Of a stretch of DNA of 64,000 nucleotides, positions 26,565 to 34,172 are shown piece by piece. Positions within the stretch are counted from its first letter, which is position 1; each line of letters opens with the position of its first letter. The stretch is from assembly GCA_025517485.1 (NCBI GenBank), contig JAOPKB010000005.1:62001-126000 (forward strand), read 5' to 3'. Position numbers and translations under genes: made by a program. The stretch is from Natronoglomus mannanivorans. GTDB taxonomy: Archaea; Halobacteriota; Halobacteria; Halobacteriales; Natrialbaceae. The notes under the pieces are model-generated. The model saw only the letters and a list, made by a program, of their open reading frames with translations. It did no database searches and was not told the origin of the DNA.

Positions 26565-27344
26565 TTACGATTGTGGTCGCGCTCTCGTCGGCTCTTCGTC
26601 GAACTCCCGGTCTACCGCCACACGAACGCGCTCGAGGACGGTCGGATCGTCGCTCGGCCGGCCCACGCTGACGGCGTCGGCGCCATGTGCGCGGTACTCG
26701 CGAACGGTCTCGGCATCGCGGACGCCGTTGTTGGCGATCACGAACAGGTCGGACCCGGTCGCCGCGACCACGTCGGCGACGACGGATTCGGAGTCCATCG
26801 CGTCGACGTGGACGTAGGTCGCACCGGCGTCCGCGAGCGCTCGAGCGAGAGTCGGCAGATCGACGCCCGGAACCTCCGCGCGGACCTTGACACCCACCGT
26901 CGCACCCGTCTCGGCCGCCGCCTCGGCGTACTCACACAATCGTGGCGTGTCCCGAAGGAGCGTCTCGCCGCAGCCGGCTGCACACAGTTCCGCCTGCCGA
27001 CAGTGAGCGTTGATCTCGACGAACGCTCCGCGGTCGCGACAGACGCGGGCCGCTTCGGCGATCGGGTCGACCGTCGCCGAGCGAACGTTGAACCCGGCGG
27101 TGATCGGGGCGTCCTCGAGAGCCGCGAGCTGGCGGTCGATAAACGCGATCGGATCCGCGGGGAGAAACTCGGAGCGCTCCCGCTCGAGGAGTTCGCGGGC
27201 GGCCTCGCGGGACCGAGAGTCGAGTGCGATTCCGCCGAGGACTGCGGCGCCGGCGTACTCCTCACCGGCACGAGCCCACTCGGCGTCGGACTCGCCGCTG
27301 AGACTCGAGAGTGCGAGTCGCGGTGTGAACGTAAGTTCGGTCAT
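26565..27344 (-). CDS. Dihydrouridine-synthase-like TIM-barrel flavoprotein
   Basis: This is 259 residues. A (beta/alpha)8 FMN-barrel is suggested by APITAGFNVRSATV, VGVKVRAEVPGVDL, YVHVDAMDSES and the C-terminal phosphate-binding VIANNGVRDAE plus ADAVSVGRPS. Dus enzymes have a catalytic Cys in an N-x-G-C-P motif; here the corresponding site reads EINAHCRQAELCAAGCGETLL-like sequence, with several Cys but no NxGCP. It is therefore a Dus-superfamily member that may not act on tRNA. Its place between cofD and the CitG-like gene suggests a cofactor-related job. Confidence 0.75.
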   Translation of the reverse strand: MTELTFTPRLALSSLSGESDAEWARAGEEYAGAAVLGGIALDSRSREAARELLERERSEFLPADPIAFIDRQLAALEDAPITAGFNVRSATVDPIAEAARVCRDRGAFVEINAHCRQAELCAAGCGETLLRDTPRLCEYAEAAAETGATVGVKVRAEVPGVDLPTLARALADAGATYVHVDAMDSESVVADVVAATGSDLFVIANNGVRDAETVREYRAHGADAVSVGRPSDDPTVLERVRVAVDREFDEEPTRARPQS

Positions 27345-27429
27345 GTTATTTTCGTCTCCGTCTTCTCTTCATCGTCGTTGTAGTCGTCCGCAGCGTCATA
27401 GTCGTATCCACTCCGGACTCGAGTCGGGA

Positions 27430-28422
27430 TCAAGAGACCTGCTCGATCGCGTTAGCGACCGTCTGCACGATTCGGCTGGCATCCGATCGGTTGTCGATCG
27501 TAATATCCGTTCGGAAGGTTGGTCGGGAGAACTCGGTGCTATCGCGCTCGTCGACGACGAACGCGTCGGCGAACGGGTAGGCCGTCGCCAGTCCGGACGT
27601 GTTCGGCTCGGCACCGACCGCCTCCATGAGTTTTCCGGCGGGTCCCGAGAAGGCGTCGTCGCCGAGGAACGGCGAGACCGCGACGACGGTCGTCTCCTGG
27701 AGCGCGCTGGCGACGCCGGGAAGTGCGAGCATCGGCCCGATGCTCGTCACCGGATTCGACGGCCCGATGACGACCACGCCCTCGAGCGCCTCGAGGACGC
27801 CCGGTGCGGGTTCGGCGTGCGAGGAGCCCCGAAACTCGACGTTCTCGACGTCGGGTTCGCCCTCGCGTCCGACCCAGAACTCCTGAAAGTGCATCATCCC
27901 CTCGTCGGTGTGGACGAGGCTGGCGACCGGATCGTCGCTCATCGGGAGGAGATCGATCGTGAGACCGAAGCCGTCGGCCAAACGGTCGGTCGCCTCCGAG
28001 AGAGTGTGGCCCTGATCGAGCAGGCTCGTCCGGGTGATGTGAAGGGCGCGATCGCGGTCGCCGATCGTCATGAACTCCGCAATCCCCGAAAAGCGACGCC
28101 AGCGCGCGATCTCCCGGCCCTCAGTCTGGCGATCCTCCGACAGGTACTGCGGCCCGTCCGGCAGATCCGCGGCCGATGCGATGTCGTTCAATGCCGCGTG
28201 CGTCCGGTGCGTGTCGTCGCGGATTCCCCACCATCGCTGTCGGTCGAGTACGCCACCACCCTGGAAAATGAGCGTGTCGACGTCCGGCGACACGAGGAGC
28301 CCCCCGATCTCCACGTCGTCGCCGGTGTTCGCGACGACCGTGGTCTCCTCCGGCGAAAACGCGGCGGCAGCACCGTCCAAGAGCTTCGGCGTCCCGGTGC
28401 CCCCGGAGAGAAACGTAACCAT
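27430..28422 (-). CDS. cofD: 2-phospho-L-lactate transferase CofD
   Basis: This is 330 residues. [35 protein letters not shown] and [17 protein letters not shown] are the hallmark CofD motifs. The enzyme joins an activated phospholactate-type moiety to the deazaflavin Fo to give F420-0 in F420 biosynthesis. It is the first gene of a minus-strand run followed by the Dus-like, CitG-like, DUF447 and S17e genes. Start at ATG 28422 agrees with the family N-terminus. Confidence 0.96.
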   Translation of the reverse strand: MVTFLSGGTGTPKLLDGAAAAFSPEETTVVANTGDDVEIGGLLVSPDVDTLIFQGGGVLDRQRWWGIRDDTHRTHAALNDIASAADLPDGPQYLSEDRQTEGREIARWRRFSGIAEFMTIGDRDRALHITRTSLLDQGHTLSEATDRLADGFGLTIDLLPMSDDPVASLVHTDEGMMHFQEFWVGREGEPDVENVEFRGSSHAEPAPGVLEALEGVVVIGPSNPVTSIGPMLALPGVASALQETTVVAVSPFLGDDAFSGPAGKLMEAVGAEPNTSGLATAYPFADAFVVDERDSTEFSRPTFRTDITIDNRSDASRIVQTVANAIEQVS

Positions 28423-28514
28423 ACGGCCACCTACCGGCGGGGGGACTTAATTACTTGCGGCCACCGTGCGGGTCGATTTCTCCGATCGGAGACCGGAATC
28501 CGGGTCGAAACCGA

Positions 28515-30119
28515 TCACCGATCCTCGAGCGCCCGCTCGTCGCCGATCCAGTCGGCGAAACTCCCCTCGAGCAGCGTCTCGCGCTGTCGGTCGACGTAAC
28601 CCCGTTGCATCGCGGTGATCGCTTCGGCCAGACTCGCGCCGTCGTCGAGCCGGCGTTGGACCTCACGGTACTTCCAGGCCGCGGGGGTGACACCCTGCCT
28701 GACCCGACGCTGAAGCGGATAGAGGTACTTCGCGGCGTCCTCGTCGGACAGGCCGCGATTGGTCAGGCCGTCCTCGGCGTGGGCCAGCAGATCCTCGTAG
28801 ATTGCCTCGGCGTCGGTCGTTTCCTGGCCATCGTTGGTGATCCAGGTCAGGTTCGCCGAGAGGCCGTCTCGCATCGCCGCGTAGAAGTTCTCCTGTGAGA
28901 GTTCCCAGTCCAGTTCCGCCACCGGGTGCTCGAGACGGGTCATACTCTCGAGGAGGCCGGCGAAGGCGGCCTGAAACGCGATGGAGTCCCGAACCGTCGG
29001 CTGTGCGGGAATGGGACGGAACTCGATTCTGGCGTTGGCCGCGGATCGGGTCGGTCCGCCGAAGACCGGGCGGACCCACCGCCAGTAGGTGCCGTGTTTG
29101 CGCCGGAAGTGAGCGAACTGGTCGTCGAATCGCCCGCCGGAATCGACGGGCATCGGGACGAACGTGTCGTCGTCGACGATCCGATCGACTGCCTGTTCGG
29201 TCGTCTCGAGGTCTCGCGGGAAGCGAACTTTGCCGATTCCGGCTCCGGGCGGATTGAGGACGGTCTCGAAGACGCTGATCCGGTGTTCCATCCACGCGTC
29301 GCGGAGGACGTCCTCGGCGGTCGCGTCCTCGTCGTAGAGGTCGGGTGGGAAAAACGGCGTGTTCACCCCGAGGGCCAGCAGCGGGCCGGCGATTCGGAGT
29401 GCGTAGTTGAAGTAGTCGGGGAGATCCCTCGCGTGGGCGACCTGATAGTGTGGCTGGATCGACGTGATGAGGCTCTCCGGCATGACGGTGTCGGCCGAGA
29501 GCGTGACGTTCGGCGCGACGATCCGCATCCCCGCGGACTTCGCACGGTCGGTGTTCGCCATCGCGTGGTAGCGCGCCGACGAACTCATGTTCGTCGCGAC
29601 GCGGACGAGACGCTCCGTGTCGGTTTCGTCTTTGTCACTGGCTCCGTCTCTCCCCGCCACCGTGACCGACCGCTCGACGCTGTCGGTGACGTACTGGCTC
29701 GCGGTCTCCCCCTCGGGCGGAATCGTCCAGAGACCGTCGCTCACCAGCCGCATGCGTTCGGTCCGGGTCACGTCGAGGGCGGTCTGCAGGCGCGCTTTGA
29801 CCTCCGACTCCTGGGCGGCCAGCCCGTAGGCGTTCAACGGCTGCGGACTGGTCGTCATCTCGGCGTTGTGAAGCCCCAGTTCCTTCTCGAACCCGATGAG
29901 CTCGAGCAGCCGTCGGGGAACGCGACGCAGGGCGCACCCGTCGGCGTCGACCGCGTAGAACTCGTACTCGAGGCCGACGATCGCCTGCGGGTTGTCGAAC
30001 ACGCCGTCTCTGAGCCCCTCTTTGATCACCTCGGCGTCGTCCGCGACGCGGTGTTGGAACTCCTCGGCGTCGACTGCGAGGACGTCTTCGACCCGCGCTG
30101 CCAGTTCCTCCTCTGCCAT
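28515..30119 (-). CDS. Glutamate-cysteine-ligase-like (GCS2 fold) protein
   Basis: This is 534 residues from ATG 30119; upstream in-frame sequence to 30317 is low complexity. VGLEYEFYAVD near residue 49, HNAEMTTSPQPLNAYGL and ARIEFRPIPAQPTVRDS match the Glu-rich metal/ATP sites of carboxylate-amine ligases of the GCS2 group. Haloarchaea make gamma-glutamylcysteine, but their usual GshA is shorter (about 360 residues by memory), so this may be a paralogue with another acceptor. The C-terminal 90 residues (from DGLTNRGLSDED) look helical. Monocistronic. Confidence 0.65.
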   Translation of the reverse strand: MAEEELAARVEDVLAVDAEEFQHRVADDAEVIKEGLRDGVFDNPQAIVGLEYEFYAVDADGCALRRVPRRLLELIGFEKELGLHNAEMTTSPQPLNAYGLAAQESEVKARLQTALDVTRTERMRLVSDGLWTIPPEGETASQYVTDSVERSVTVAGRDGASDKDETDTERLVRVATNMSSSARYHAMANTDRAKSAGMRIVAPNVTLSADTVMPESLITSIQPHYQVAHARDLPDYFNYALRIAGPLLALGVNTPFFPPDLYDEDATAEDVLRDAWMEHRISVFETVLNPPGAGIGKVRFPRDLETTEQAVDRIVDDDTFVPMPVDSGGRFDDQFAHFRRKHGTYWRWVRPVFGGPTRSAANARIEFRPIPAQPTVRDSIAFQAAFAGLLESMTRLEHPVAELDWELSQENFYAAMRDGLSANLTWITNDGQETTDAEAIYEDLLAHAEDGLTNRGLSDEDAAKYLYPLQRRVRQGVTPAAWKYREVQRRLDDGASLAEAITAMQRGYVDRQRETLLEGSFADWIGDERALEDR

Positions 30120-30283
30120 GCTCGCCAGTGCTCCCCCGACGGACTTGAATGCACGTCTCTCGTGACGAGAGTTGTCGGACCGCTCGTCGATCGCGCGCTC
30201 GCCACCGCCGTGGTCGTCACTCGAAAGAATACCGCAAGTAGCAGCCGCCGGCGAGAAACTGAAACTGAAACTGAAAGACTCGC

Positions 30284-30517
30284 TCAGGAACCGATATCGT
30301 ACTTCTGGTAGGCCCACCAGACGAAGAGCCCGAGTAAGGGACTTCCGAGGACGCCGAGCGCGCCGAGCGCGAATATAATGACTCCCGGGACGAAGTGAAC
30401 CGTCCAGACGACGAACATGCCGAAGACGAGGACGCCGGCTGAAACGAGTGCGATGACGAACGTCAACGTCACCGGTGACATGTCCTCGAGACGGAATTCC
30501 CCGTTTCCAACGCTCAT
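30284..30517 (-). CDS. Small two-span membrane protein
   Basis: This is 77 residues from ATG 30517. Two hydrophobic stretches (VTLTFVIALVSAGVLVFGMF and a second around VIIFALGALGVLGSPLLGLF) are followed by a short tail QKYDIGS. It resembles many conserved haloarchaeal membrane proteins of unknown role. No operon partner. Confidence 0.7.
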   Translation of the reverse strand: MSVGNGEFRLEDMSPVTLTFVIALVSAGVLVFGMFVVWTVHFVPGVIIFALGALGVLGSPLLGLFVWWAYQKYDIGS

Positions 30518-30783
30518 AGTGTTCCTCTGTAGACGTGACAAATAATCCTTCGGGTACAGGGCCGTTCGGTAGCGATCACCACGACCGGTCGGCCGAGTTG
30601 TCTCTCTTCCGAGGCCTGTCTCTCCCGACCGTACCGAAATCGAAAGCGAGCCGGCGGTTATCGAGTTCCACCCCGCCGTCAGGACAGGTGACCTGAACTC
30701 GAGGCGTATTGTCTCTCGCTATTTCCAATGGCTAGTTTTAGTACGCTTGGCCGAATGAGGGCTTCACGCAGTCTCCCACCACT

Positions 30784-31140
30784 ATGAAGAGAACACTGAC
30801 AACGATTGTAATCGTCGTCGTGGCAGTCGGCATGCTCGCCGGCTTCGCCGGGCCGGTGACTGCACAGGAAGGGACCGAACAGACGACCAACCAGGACGCG
30901 AGCAACGCCGGCGAACAGACCGCACAGGCCGAGAACAGCTCGGTGATTCAGGTGATCGATCAGGACGCCAGTAACCTCGCCGGACAGACGGCAGACTCCG
31001 AGGGTGAGTCGCCAGTCCGACAGACCGCAGACCAGGACGCCAGTAACATCGGTGTGCAAAGCGCATCCGTTATCGGTGAGGGGACCATCGAACAGTCCAT
31101 CAATCAGGACGCCAGCAACTCCGTCGAACAGAGCGGGTAA
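30784..31140 (+). CDS. Secreted protein with four NQDASN repeats
   Basis: This is 118 residues. A Sec-type signal peptide covers residues 1-27 (TIVIVVVAVGMLAGFAG then AQ cleavage site). The rest is four repeats of about 23-24 residues with the consensus Q-x2-[ND]-Q-D-A-S-N-x3-Q, at QTTNQDASNAGEQ, QVIDQDASNLAGQ, QTADQDASNIGVQ and QSINQDASNSVEQ. Regular Gln/Asn spacing is reminiscent of curlin-type and other beta-solenoid repeats. There is no anchor, so it is probably released or assembled outside the cell. Function unknown. Confidence 0.7.
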   Translation: MKRTLTTIVIVVVAVGMLAGFAGPVTAQEGTEQTTNQDASNAGEQTAQAENSSVIQVIDQDASNLAGQTADSEGESPVRQTADQDASNIGVQSASVIGEGTIEQSINQDASNSVEQSG

Positions 31141-31218
31141 CTGGATTCAGGACGTCGACGCAGTCTCCAGTAGCAGCCGTGACCGCCGGTGAGCGCATCG
31201 ACGACGCTCACTCTCGGT

Positions 31219-31857
31219 TCATCTTTTTCGATCGGTCTCGGACGCCGTCACGGGCGGCCGATAGATCGGCCAGCCGTTCCGCTGGGCGCCGCGCTCGACG
31301 TTGACCAAGAACTGTTGGGCCTTCGCGAGGAGGTCTTCACGCGTCTCGAATTCGATCCGGTCGACGCCGTAGGCGGGCGTAATCTCGTCGATGCTGGCGC
31401 TCCCGAAACTCGGCCCGCAGAACAACCTGAGTCGCGGCCGTGGCTTCCGTTCGTCGGCCGGATCCTTCCAGCGAAGGTTGAACTCGCCGAGGACGGCGCC
31501 GACTTCGCTGCCGACGCCGGTCGTCAGCCCGGCCGCCGTGAAGACGAACATGACGGCGTCGCTCACGGCCGCGAGCTCGACGGACTGGTCGAGCGGCGTC
31601 ATCCCCGGTTCGTCGAGGCCCGTCTCCTCGACCTGCCGTTTCGTCGGAATGTCAATGTCGGTCGCGATGAACGCGCGAACGCCGATTTCCTCTCGGAGAT
31701 CTGCACAGACGTCCGCGAGCGCTCGCTCGATATCGCCTCTCCCGTCGTCGGTGACGTGTTCGTCGGGATCGAAGAGCGGATCGCCGAAGTACGGGGACCG
31801 GAGTTCGTCCGCATCGTCGTAAGCGTACGCCGCGTTGAACGCGGTGTACGGTCCCAT
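31219..31857 (-). pseudogene. 3' part (residues 40-251) of a gene split by the IS1341-type element
   Basis: The open frame gives 212 residues beginning at an internal Met (MGPYTAFNAAYAYDDADEL). The segment SDAVMFVFTAAGLTTGVGSE followed by VGAVLGEF resembles nucleoside-2-deoxyribosyltransferase-like folds; I recall a haloarchaeal family (possibly DUF7509) with a similar sequence, but cannot verify it. Its N-terminal 39 residues lie at 33420..33536 beyond the element. The ATG at 31857 has a TTTAAA directly upstream inside the element end, so low expression of a shortened protein is possible. Confidence 0.85.
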
Positions 31858-31875
31858 CTTTAAATAGCGAGGGAA

Positions 31876-31894
31876 CCCTGGCCTTTAGGCCGGG
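31876..31894 (+). repeat. Left-end hairpin of the IS1341-type element
   Basis: CCCTGGCC-TTTA-GGCCGGG forms a stem with one bulged T, followed by AATCGCGTCAC. The TTTA loop is the same as in the right-end hairpin of the first element. Confidence 0.7.
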
Positions 31895-31930
31895 TGGGGA
31901 ATCGCGTCACTTGACTACGCAGTCCACCGA

Positions 31931-32065
31931 TCAGTCGCCTCTCTTGGAATCCAACTGCTCTTGCGCGTAGAGCATCATCCCCTTCCAGGTCAGCCCGTGG
32001 CGGTTCTTTGTCTCTTTCAACTGTTCGTACTGGCCGTCATCTACCTCGAAATTGATGTTTGTCAC
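31931..32065 (-). CDS. 44-residue ORF divergent to tnpB, possible ribbon-helix-helix protein
   Basis: A GTG at 32065 opens 44 codons ending at TGA 31931. The product starts VTNINFEVDDGQYEQLKETK and ends LYAQEQLDSKRGD. The pattern strand (INFEVDD) - helix (YEQLKETKNRHG) - helix (WKGMMLYAQEQL) is what a short ribbon-helix-helix or RHH-like DNA-binding protein would show. It is transcribed away from tnpB from the intervening 54 bases, so it could control the element. I recall similar ORFs beside haloarchaeal tnpB genes but cannot check this here. Confidence 0.65.
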   Translation of the reverse strand: MTNINFEVDDGQYEQLKETKNRHGLTWKGMMLYAQEQLDSKRGD

Positions 32066-32119
32066 AGGTCATTCTTGCACTTCGTTACATTTAATTTTGT
32101 CTAAGGTATATCTAAGCAT

Positions 32120-33355
32120 GTGTCCGATACGGTGACGAAAACGCTGCAGGCCACGCTCGCCACACCCACCGCGGGCAAAGAGCAACGCCTGCAGCGTCTC
32201 TTGGACACCTACCGAGATGCACTCCACGACGCATTCGACGCTCGGGCGGACACGATGTCTGCCGTCAATGACATTGTGACGCCCTACGACCTGCCGTATC
32301 AGGCCAAAGACGCGCTCAAATCGTACGTCCCGAAGCTCCGGAAGACGTACAATGCCCACGAACTCGACGACGAGCACCCGCTTCGACTCGTCAACCGAGC
32401 CGCGAAATTCGATCACTCGGACGAGCGCGAATACGGCTTTGTCTGGCAGGCCCCACAACCCGGTCGTGGGACGAACTTCTGGATTCCACTTCGGATCAAC
32501 CCTGAACAGGAATCGCTCTGTTTCGACCTACTGAACGACGACGCGAAAGCGGGCGAACTCCGCTTGCAGCGTCACCGAACGTCGTGGGAGTTGCACGTCA
32601 CCGTCGAGTTTTCGGTCGATTCGTCGACCGAACCAGACGATCCGACGTACATCGGTTTTGACGTAGGTGAGAGCGCGCTGATCACGGGCTGTGCCCTCAA
32701 GCGCGACGTACCACGGAAACCGATGCTCGAAAGTGGCAGTCGAGCGCGACACCTCCGCAAAGAGATGTACACGACGCTGAAACGTCTTCAGGAACGTGAC
32801 GCCGCAGAATGGCGTGTGGACAAACGCTTCAACCACTATCAGAACGCCTTGACCGATATCGTCGAGAAGGTGTCTCGACGTGCTGTCGAGTACGCTGATT
32901 CCTTCGAGGATCCGGTGATTGTACTCGAGGACTTGTCGTACATCCGCGAACGACTCGACTACGGCAAGTTCATGAACCGACGCTTGCACGCGTGGGCGTT
33001 TGCCCGGCTTCAGGGACGAATCAAAGACAAGGCAACCGAAGACGGGATTCCGGTCGAGTACGTCAACGCGGCGTACACCTCGCAGACGTGTCACGCGTGC
33101 GGCCGCCTCGGTCGCCGGAATCAACAAGCCGAGTTCAAGTGTACGAACGACGACTGCCACGTGACAGAGTTCCACGCAGATATCAACGCGGCGGCGAACA
33201 TCGCCGGTCGTGTAGATCCGTGGGGAGAGAGCGTTCCTTGGGAACCGGAACGCAATGACTCGCCACGGAATGGGAGCGCCAGTGACAGCGCCACAGTCCA
33301 CCGCGAGACGAGCGAGAAATCCTCGCAGATGACGCTCGCGGCCTACTCGGACTGA
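32120..33355 (+). CDS. tnpB: RNA-guided endonuclease TnpB (IS1341-type)
   Basis: This is 411 residues from GTG 32120; an ATG two bases upstream is out of frame. RuvC catalytic residues are all present: Asp181 in IGFDVGES, Glu270 in VIVLEDLSYIRE, Asp354 in HADINAAANIAGR. The zinc finger is CHACG with Cys324/327 and Cys341/346. TnpB is the guide-RNA-directed nuclease ancestor of Cas12 and helps retain its element at vacated sites; the guide RNA scaffold would come from the right end downstream. The C-terminal 40 residues are a poorly conserved tail. Confidence 0.93.
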   Translation: MSDTVTKTLQATLATPTAGKEQRLQRLLDTYRDALHDAFDARADTMSAVNDIVTPYDLPYQAKDALKSYVPKLRKTYNAHELDDEHPLRLVNRAAKFDHSDEREYGFVWQAPQPGRGTNFWIPLRINPEQESLCFDLLNDDAKAGELRLQRHRTSWELHVTVEFSVDSSTEPDDPTYIGFDVGESALITGCALKRDVPRKPMLESGSRARHLRKEMYTTLKRLQERDAAEWRVDKRFNHYQNALTDIVEKVSRRAVEYADSFEDPVIVLEDLSYIRERLDYGKFMNRRLHAWAFARLQGRIKDKATEDGIPVEYVNAAYTSQTCHACGRLGRRNQQAEFKCTNDDCHVTEFHADINAAANIAGRVDPWGESVPWEPERNDSPRNGSASDSATVHRETSEKSSQMTLAAYSD

Positions 33356-33389
33356 AACCTGCCAGACCGGATTCCCTGTGTAGGGGAAG

Positions 33390-33409
33390 CCCCGCCGTTC
33401 ACGGCGGGG
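33390..33409 (+). repeat. Right-end hairpin of the IS1341-type element
   Basis: A perfect stem CCCCGCCG/CGGCGGGG with loop TTCA, ten bases before the junction. By analogy with other TnpB systems it is the 3' scaffold of the guide RNA, and the guide would be read from the flanking bases after 33419. Confidence 0.8.
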
Positions 33410-33419
33410 AGGATGTCAC

Positions 33420-33536
33420 CACGTAGACGTAGAAGTCGTCGTTCGCGGAGAGGTACGACGGCGACGGCGCGTTCTCCTCGACGTACTCGAAGATCGGACG
33501 ACCGTTGTACTCGAGCCCGAATCGACGGTCGGTCAT
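33420..33536 (-). pseudogene. 5' part (residues 1-39) of the split gene
   Basis: ATG 33536 opens 39 codons (MTDRRFGLEYNGRPIFEYVE ... DDFYVYV) that end exactly at the element boundary and continue in frame with MGPYTAF at 31857. Reading on into the element adds only VTSSPP before a stop. The AT-rich sequence upstream (33537-33570) should hold its promoter, so the truncated peptide is probably still transcribed, and the message would run antisense into the tnpB right end. Confidence 0.85.
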
Positions 33537-33656
33537 TAATTGGAGATTCAATCGAACCGATAAATAGGTGCTGACTCGAGTGACGAGCGTTACTGACAAC
33601 CAAATTAATTAAAAACCACTACTCTAATATGGTCCGAGCCCGAAGGACCACTCGAG

Positions 33657-34034
33657 ATGGCCGTCGAAACACCACCCGATCGCCCGTCGGAGCCAGAACG
33701 AGGAGGCCTCGAGGAGTACGTCGAGACGCAACTGTTCGCGGAGACGATCGACTCGCTCGAGGCACAGATCGCCCGAAAGAAGGCGCTGGCCGATCCCGTC
33801 CGCTACGGGCTCTGTTACCTGCTCTACGAGCGCGAGCGCCTGCCGCGAAAACAACTCGCGACCGCGACCGGACTCAACGACAACGGGCTTCAACACCACC
33901 TTCGCGCGCTTCTCGACGCGAACCTCGTCGCGGAGGCGCCGACGCCCGACGGCGCGGACGGCCGGCTGACCTACTACCGGATCACGACGCTCGGAATCCA
34001 GGAGATCGAGAGCGACGTGCAGAATATCGGGTGA
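33657..34034 (+). CDS. ArsR-like winged-helix transcriptional regulator
   Basis: This is 125 residues. LEAQIARKKALADPVRYGLC is the typical start of a haloarchaeal ArsR-type helix-turn-helix, followed by PRKQLATATGLNDNGLQHHL (recognition helix) and the wing ADGRLTYYRITTLG. No Cys metal site is visible. A TTAATTAAAAA box lies at 33603-33613, which would leave a leader of about 20 bases. It precedes the DNA ligase gene; the regulated target is unknown. Confidence 0.85.
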   Translation: MAVETPPDRPSEPERGGLEEYVETQLFAETIDSLEAQIARKKALADPVRYGLCYLLYERERLPRKQLATATGLNDNGLQHHLRALLDANLVAEAPTPDGADGRLTYYRITTLGIQEIESDVQNIG

Positions 34035-34172
34035 TCCGTCGTTCGCGCTCACTCTCGCTATCGAACTCACTTTCGTTTCTCCTCCTCTCCGTCCGACGGC
34101 TACCCGCCCGCGGCCGCTCCCGAGCACGGCTCTCACAATACTTAAACGGCACTCGAGACCTACATCACGTCG

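Larger units (their letters stand above)
31858..33419 (+). mobile_element. IS1341-type (tnpB-only) element inserted in a gene
   Basis: Both junctions are visible because the interrupted gene is intact on either side: deleting these 1562 bases rejoins codons GTG and ATG without gain or loss. The 1-base ambiguity (C at 31858 or 33420) cannot be resolved. There is no target duplication, as expected for IS200/IS605 transposition. The left end has a hairpin at 31876-31894 and the right end one at 33390-33409. It contains a divergent small ORF and tnpB, no tnpA, so it must have been moved in trans. Confidence 0.9.

Noticed and set aside
28926..30311. A 461-codon plus-strand open frame
   Set aside because: Antisense shadow of the GCS2-like gene; Val/Arg/Asp-rich composition without motifs.
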